A stretch of 5,819 bases of DNA, taken from the NCBI GenBank assembly GCA_002779235.1, contig PEXD01000044.1:1470-7288 (forward strand), read 5' to 3'. Shown here piece after piece: positions 5,743 through 5,819 of the stretch. A program made the position numbers and the translations under genes. The notes under the pieces were generated by a model. It worked only from the letters and a program-made list of their open reading frames with translations. It was not told the DNA's origin and did not search any database. The stretch comes from Candidatus Woesearchaeota archaeon CG07_land_8_20_14_0_80_44_23. GTDB lineage: Archaea > Nanobdellota > Nanobdellia > Woesearchaeales > 0-14-0-80-44-23. Within the stretch, counting starts at the first letter, position 1. Each line of letters begins with the position of its first letter.

Positions 5743-5787
5743 TGTGTGCGGAGTTTGACCGGACACTCTCCGATTCGCGGATTTTTA

Positions 5788-5819
5788 GGATGCAACGAAC
5801 GCAAAAAAATCTCTAAAGA
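5788..5819. other. Tail with no visible gene
   Basis: The last 32 bases hold an A-rich stretch and no open frame, promoter or RNA gene that I can support. The ATG at 5789 meets a stop after eight codons. Confidence 0.6.

Larger units (their letters stand above)
5654..5787. repeat. T-shaped nested inverted repeat (three-way-junction palindrome)
   Basis: One 134-bp region folds on itself almost end to end. The outer stem pairs 5654-5664 with 5777-5787 (11 bp, perfect). The next stem pairs 5666-5674 with 5762-5770 (9 bp, one C-A mismatch). The third pairs 5677-5685 with 5746-5754 (ACTCCGCAC, 9 bp, perfect). Inside sit two side-by-side hairpins: 5690-5703 with 5707-5719 (13 bp, one bulged A, loop CGG) and 5722-5730 with 5734-5742 (9 bp, loop GAA). 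The right flank of the outer stem ends in a T run, so as RNA it could serve as a terminator or 3'-end-protecting structure for the paralogue operon. As DNA it could be a cruciform, a REP- or MITE-like dispersed element, or a transposon end. No open frame of interest lies in it; the minus-strand frame across it is a by-product of the symmetry. Confidence 0.85.

Noticed and set aside
5476..5766. Minus-strand open frame running through the palindrome into paralogue 2
   Set aside because: It is open because of the opposite-strand codon pattern and the inverted repeat; it has no domain or promoter, and paralogue 2 is clearly the real gene.
5657..5819. tRNA or CRISPR repeat in the structured tail
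   Set aside because: There is no CCA-type acceptor, anticodon arm or T-loop signature, and no regularly spaced repeat with unique spacers; the pairing is one nested palindrome.

Overview
The window looks like a compact archaeal chromosome segment, most likely from a small-genome (DPANN-type) archaeon. The firmest evidence is a full-length ABCE1/Rli1 ATPase, found in archaea and eukaryotes but not bacteria. A long HTH regulator of an archaeal type and archaeal TATA boxes agree with this. Several TATA boxes sit 26-29 bases ahead of a start codon, implying leaderless or nearly leaderless mRNAs. The phylum assignment is inference.

Layout. Bases 1-488 carry a five-helix membrane protein whose start codon is cut by the window edge after its first base. 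It converges on a small helical protein of unknown function on the minus strand (517-801). A 104-bp divergent promoter region (802-905) follows, with one TATA box per direction and a 12-bp perfect palindrome between them. All later genes are on the plus strand: a COG1395-type HTH regulator (906-1784); a pair made of a winged-helix/minimal nucleotidyltransferase fusion and a HEPN-like protein (1820-2386 and 2376-2828); abcE1 (2867-4630); and two tandem paralogues of an unrecognised family (4714-5139 and 5168-5656). The tail (5654-5787) is one nested inverted repeat that can fold into a T-shaped, three-way-junction structure with two terminal hairpins.

How the genes work together. abcE1 is the housekeeping anchor: ribosome splitting and recycling. 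The nucleotidyltransferase/HEPN pair has the layout of an MNT-HEPN toxin-antitoxin-like module, but its HEPN member lacks the usual R-x4-6-H ribonuclease motif. An 11-bp direct repeat spaced 21 bp lies across its TATA box and start codon and suggests autoregulation. Most genes have their own promoter pressed against the preceding stop codon, so close packing here need not mean co-transcription. The clearest operon is the overlapping nucleotidyltransferase/HEPN pair; the tandem paralogues may be a second.

The best candidates for something undescribed are the T-shaped palindrome, the paralogue pair beside it, and the nucleotidyltransferase/HEPN module with its repeat-containing promoter.
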